62,593 nt of DNA from Rhodocollybia butyracea (Eukaryota > Basidiomycota > Agaricomycetes > Agaricales > Omphalotaceae): assembly GCA_015501585.1 (NCBI GenBank), contig JADNRY010000356.1:1-62593 (forward strand), given 5' to 3'. The translations under genes were made by a program, and so were the position numbers. The notes under the pieces were generated by a model. The model ran no database searches and was not told where the DNA came from. It saw only the letters and a list, made by a program, of their open reading frames with translations. How positions within the stretch are numbered: the first letter of the stretch is position 1; every line of letters begins with the position of its first letter. Shown here one piece after another: positions 58,475-62,593 of the stretch.

Positions 58475-59834
58475 ATGATATCTATCACCCCTATGGACCA
58501 AACGCTACTTAAGCAGGATATCATCGAGGTTGCGTTTGGAATGGGCGTGTGGGGTGCGTCGATCGACTTCAGGGTGCTATCTGTGCACTGATATTTTCGC
58601 TTCTACAGGCATCAATACATCGCTAGTGGCCCTTACAATGTACTCACTCATGTAAGCTTTGTTTCTGTACGGGTTCGGTCCTAAACTCGTTATTGATTAT
58701 ATTTCTAGATCACGAGGCTTAATGGCGTCAAGATCTCGTCAAGTGCTCCTTGCGGTAGTTTTTTGCATGTACTTCGGAGACTGCGTATCCGAGGTCGTCT
58801 ACATTCTGAAATTCATAGCCGAGATCAACAATCTCGGAGGCCCTCCACTGCCGCCGATTCAACCTGGACCACAATATTTTTGCCTGGACATATTCACCCG
58901 GATAAATGTGAGTATCACTCTCTATAGTAGTAAGCAGAACTGCTTCTTAAACTCTCAAACCTAGTTTCTCTTGAGTGATGGAGTAGTATGTTGGAGAGCT
59001 TGGGTGTTGTACCCACGAAACAAAAAGGCGCGTGGGCTTCTTGTGTTTTGTATGCTGGGTAGTGTCAGTAAGTATTGGGTCTCTGGTTTTATCCGAACTA
59101 TCATTGTTCTGATTTTTGGTTGAAGCGGCCATTGTCACCGCCCTTGTCATTCAAACTCAGCAATTGGACAAGGCTAAATCAGGGTCTTTGACAACTATAT
59201 CCAACCTCACCTACTATGTCCCACTTTTATTCACCAATGTTGTTGCCACAATATTGGTTGGAGCCAGATTCTGGTTGAGATTATCCCTCTTTTTCAAAGT
59301 TGTATTGGTTGCTGACTTATGTTGGCATACAGGGAATACCGCACGCAGATTCTTGATCAGGTTTATTCTGGACGGCCGGAGCGGACATCGCCAGTCAATC
59401 GGGTCCTAGTACTGCTTACTGAGTCTGGAATAATTTACTGTTTCTTCTGGGTGAGTGGAGTATCCTGCAAGCTGCATGCAAGATATATTCAAATTTGATA
59501 TTGAATGACCTCTTGAAGATACTGTCTATGCTTAGCAGTGTTGCAATAATGGGCAATTTTGCAGCCGAAATTTTTGAATGTGTGCTCCCTCAGCTCTCGG
59601 TACGTGAAAGGCATTCCAACAGATCCAATAAGACTTACCAGTTTGGGCGCGACCTAGTGCATATACCTGTCAACTGTCATCCTCGTCTCCTTACAAAAGT
59701 CATTTGATATAAACACTGTGTTTTCTGGGCAGTCAGGATTGGAGGTTGAAACTCATATGAATTTTGCTAAACCACCATCTGATAGTCAGCGCACCGTCGA
59801 GATGCCACGGATTGGGGTGAGTTTTTGTGGATAG
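58475..59834 (+). CDS. Predicted multi-TM membrane protein (eight exons, basidiomycete family)
   Basis: Exons 58475-58553, 58609-58651, 58709-58907, 58965-59067, 59126-59273, 59333-59450, 59519-59599 and 59658-59834 total 948 nt (315 aa); all introns are GT-AG, 55-68 nt. The protein starts MISITPMDQTLLKQDIIEVA and has about seven hydrophobic segments: VAFGMGVWGINTSLVALTMY, QVLLAVVFCMYFGDCVSEVV, the DGVVCWRAWVLYP motif region, GLLVFCMLGSVTAIVTALVI, YYVPLLFTNVVATILVGARF, VLVLLTESGIIYCFFW and CIYLSTVILVSLQ. DxxVxWRAWVL is a hallmark of a large agaricomycete membrane family of unknown function, often lineage-expanded. The last exon could splice further at the GTGAGT at 59,817, which would alter the C-terminus by a few residues. 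Confidence 0.8.
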
Positions 59835-60468
59835 GGTCAGGAGGGTTTCCAGTTGGAATTCAGTTGTTGTGATCGGTGCGGAATCTACCGATGAAGATAC
59901 TGATACCACATATTCGGTGAAGACTTGCGAGGCAGTATGAAGAGAGCTTCATCTGATGCCGTCAGGGGTTGCCAGTGCCAAATAACTATTTGGAACTACT
60001 TTATGTAAACTATGTAGAGAGTAAGTAAGTAGGCTAGAATAAGTAGGCCAGCTGGAAAGTCGAAATATATGAGCATAGCAAAATTTTTATCGTGGACACC
60101 TGAGAGCTGAGAACTCGGTTGTGGTAACCCAAACATTTTAGATCTTAGCAAAGGCTTCAGTAAACCATGGCTTGTCCAAACCGGGATGGACTCTTCTATC
60201 TTTGACACCAACACCTACTACCAGGGGAAGCCTGAGGCCTGAGCCTTGAGGGTTCAAGAGAGAGAGAGGACATACACAGTTCATCCATGACCCAAACGCA
60301 TTGTTTTTTCTCTTCTTGTGGGTGTTTAGTTGATTGTCTTCGGTCGGGTATGAAAACTTGCGGTTAACGTTGAGCGCTATACCAGAAGGTTTTCAGGTGC
60401 TTATTGAAACTTTAAATCCATGTTCTGCATTTCAGATACTATATATACACCGTGACTGTCCACAGAAG
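59835..60468. other. Intergenic between two convergent genes
   Basis: No gene supported. A GA-rich run (GAGAGAGAGAGGA) lies at 60,257-60,270. This is the shared 3' side of the membrane gene and the minus-strand thioredoxin-fold gene, so terminators should lie here, but no discrete signal stands out. Confidence 0.4.
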
Positions 60469-61771
60469 TTATAACTGCATCGCCAAATTGTACCACCTTC
60501 CATCAAGTTTGTATGCATCTTCTTTTGACATGCTTGTTTCCGAACCCAAAATACCAGCTGTCAGTTCTCTTGACACTGCTGTAAAAATCATACTTGACTC
60601 GAGTTCTCCAACTCCGACTAATCTCCGCCTCCTCTTTCTTTCCTTCATCGACCGCAGCTCCTTCTCCCGTAATGTCATCCATTGCGCAGACGAGTCATCC
60701 GTCAAATACTGGGAATAAACCGAGGCGTTATCAATCTCCGACTCTGCCTGCGGATTCGGGTCCCACATCAACTCCCTTGGCGTCACCGGCTCGTCCAAGC
60801 TTAAACAACTGGGGCATCCCAACGACGAAGTCGCCGTCAGCATCGATGCCGGCTGAAAGCGAAACCTCGAAACCACCCGCGATGCTTCTTCCACAACATT
60901 GACAATTCCTTCATGAGCCGTCGTATACCGCATCCGATGAGCCCAAACACACTTTATACCAGAGTCTTTCGCTGATTTTACAAAAATGAATTCACCACCG
61001 AGGAGAGCTTTGTCTCCCATGTATCTCCAGATTGGCATATGTGTCTTCACGGCGTTTCGAAGGACAAGGGAAATTCCAGAGGCAAGACTTGCATGTTGGA
61101 CATAGGTCTCGGAACCGAAAGCTTCTGGTACAGAAGATGGATGGAATTTCGGTCCCGGGTCCAGGGTACGCATAGTCATCCCAAGTGCAGTATGCAATGC
61201 TGCTGTAGGATCCGTATAGATGGGATATGGTAGTTTGAAGATACCTGTGAATTTACAATGCGTGAGTAGCCGAGAAGTTTTAAACAGTTTCACTACATAC
61301 GGCGGTAACTTTGGATCATCTCCCATCCTCCATTTCCTACAATCACCAGGCTTATTCCGGCCATCTCGAGTGCTTCCGGGTCTATACTCTGTCCAATGGA
61401 ATACATGTAATCCTGGCAAAGTGGACAGAGAAAGTGTCGAATGAAGCAGACAATGATTTTGACCGGTCGCTCCCCCACTGGCGAAGATAAATCGGACAGC
61501 ACGAAGCAAAAGGGATAGACGATCCGTTTTGGGTTAAAACTGGAAGACGCAATGCATCAGCGGTCTCTTCTATGGTTGGAAGCCGGTCGATAGAGAAGGA
61601 TGACGATGGATACGAGGGGCTAGCCATTGGCTGTGTAGACACAGGTCGTTTGTTGCGTTCAAACTTTTTCCTCGACGTCTTGGAATCCCCTCGAGTATGT
61701 CCTTTTTCCCAAAACGCATCAGACGATATCAAAGAATTGGCTCTGAGGCGAGGAAAAGTTTGGAAAGGCAT
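60469..61771 (-). pseudogene. AhpC/TSA-like thioredoxin-fold protein, apparent frameshift
   Basis: Exon 1 (61,771 to 61,301) begins MPFQTFPRLRANSLISSDAF and reads LPTIEETADALRLPVLTQNG. A neighbouring frame continues PVKIIVCFIRHFLCPLCQDY and LVIVGNGGWEMIQSYR, so one base is out of register near 61,508. An intron (61,300 to 61,245, 56 nt, GT-AG) is followed by exon 2: FKLPYPIYTDPTAALHTALG, then IWRYMGDKALLGGEFIFVK and CVWAHRMRYTTAHEGIVNVV, and a long Ser/Arg-rich C-terminal tail. The order FIRHFxCxxCQ, YxDP..ALY.ALG, GGEF.F, C.WAHRM..T.DH matches the fungal AhpC-TSA_2 family; the CPLC pair is the putative redox site. A single error in the sequence would also explain the frameshift, so it may be a functional gene. 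Confidence 0.72.
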
Positions 61772-62593
61772 GAATCAACTAGTTATCGGTTTTCCGCTTT
61801 ATAACCATCTTGAACGAGAGCTTGCTTCAATTTGACATATGTCGGATCGTGCGTCTGAATTTCTTTTGCTTCCTTGATGCTTTTTGCTTGCTTCCTTCCT
61901 CGGGACCTTCGAACAACTGACATACCCTCGTCGTGCTTCAACTTGAAGTGCTTATTGTAAACTTACAACCTGAGTGAGGGTAAGTGGATTGTGTGCGGGT
62001 ATGGAGATATTGACCACTCGTAATTTATTTCTAGAGACAAGTACGCTCAAGAGTGCCGGTACAACTGGTGCTCAATAAGTTCCGCTAAGCATTCTCATAA
62101 GCGTACGTCGGCGGATTGTAAGCACGTCCTCCTGGGCCCAGTCTATTCTCTGCAACGTCGACTGATGATATCAACACGCCATTCTTCGGCTCTCTCCAAG
62201 TCAGAAGGAAGGAAGGAAGTAAATTGCTACGCACGATCCAAGATCTGAAGGCCGGGGGCAGCCGAAGTCGGAATAGACATAGGCACACCATGGGCCAAGC
62301 TTGCTGTCTGCCACTGTCTGCCAAGGTTTGGGATAGGATGATGACAGGTTTGAGTATCGGCGGTATACTGAACAAGCACTTTTTGAATCGATACTATAAT
62401 CCATGTTCTTCAGCTTTCAGGTAGTGGAGGTAGTGGAACTGGAACTGGTTTAAGAGAAGAACTTGAATGGTATGTCGGACCTGACTCAGTACGTCTTCAT
62501 GCTTGTCTACAGGACGGATTTACTCGCGGATTTACGCGAGCTGACATGATATACTAGTTATTAGGCTCCCACAAGATTAAGACATCAATCTCA
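61772..62593. other. Window end, possible gene 3' end on the minus strand
   Basis: A minus-strand frame (62,375 to 62,085) ends DVAENRLGPGGRAYNPPTYA and a stop, which looks like a genuine protein C-terminus with low-complexity Gly/Pro/Tyr. Its upstream exons cannot be resolved, partly because the window ends at 62,593. No family recognised. Confidence 0.3.

Overview
The window is nuclear DNA of a filamentous fungus, most likely an agaricomycete basidiomycete and plausibly the Rhizoctonia/Ceratobasidium group. This rests on the very short introns (49-68 nt), a DUF2235 hydrolase fused to a WD40 propeller, a multi-TM protein with a DxxVxWRAWVL motif, CHAT-domain sequence and a dense load of basidiomycete-type transposons. 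The organism call is inference. About two thirds of the window is mobile or repeat-derived.

The backbone is a pair of direct paralogues about 43 kb apart. The distal copy (49,688-52,934) is an intact 12-exon gene; my exon chain gives 2,628 nt, divisible by three, for 875 aa: an N-terminal DUF2235 alpha/beta-hydrolase domain and a C-terminal seven-blade WD40 propeller. The proximal copy (6,910-9,495 plus 20,797-21,461) has the same exon structure, but an 11,296-bp element with CACTACGGG termini and a TATTT target duplication splits blade 2 of the propeller. The DNA upstream of both genes is also duplicated, and related blocks recur at 44.2-45.8 and 54.4-58.8 kb.

The 11.3-kb insertion is a patchwork. 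It holds a C-terminal fragment of the 20S proteasome beta7 gene with its intron, a CHAT-domain fragment, an unrecognised secreted-type fragment, a decayed gag-like region with a CCHC knuckle, a 2.55-kb long-TIR element, a 627-bp hAT-type MITE with an 8-bp duplication, a 158-bp CACTG-ended MITE with a 3-bp duplication, and a three-unit tandem repeat that carries splice-donor-like sites.

From 22.1 to 44.2 kb lies a second nest. A truncated minus-strand Ty1/copia end (22,110-23,300) abuts a large element (about 23,322-41,538). That element encodes a D,D,E integrase-core transposase on the plus strand and, convergently on the minus strand, a long protein with an N-terminal Cys-rich module, a ubiquitin-interacting-motif-like helix and a C-terminal region resembling a HECT ubiquitin ligase. 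It was later invaded by a 5,089-bp copia element (32,941-38,029; 266-bp LTRs differing at 3 positions; CTGCA duplication), an 832-bp fold-back MITE, a solo-LTR candidate and a truncated hAT MITE. An internally deleted inverted relative (41,816-43,738) follows, making a large palindrome.

The right flank (53-62.6 kb) is quieter. It has an eight-exon predicted multi-TM protein gene (58,475-59,834) and a minus-strand AhpC/TSA-like thioredoxin-fold gene with an apparent frameshift (60,469-61,771). I could support no tRNA, rRNA or CRISPR feature.
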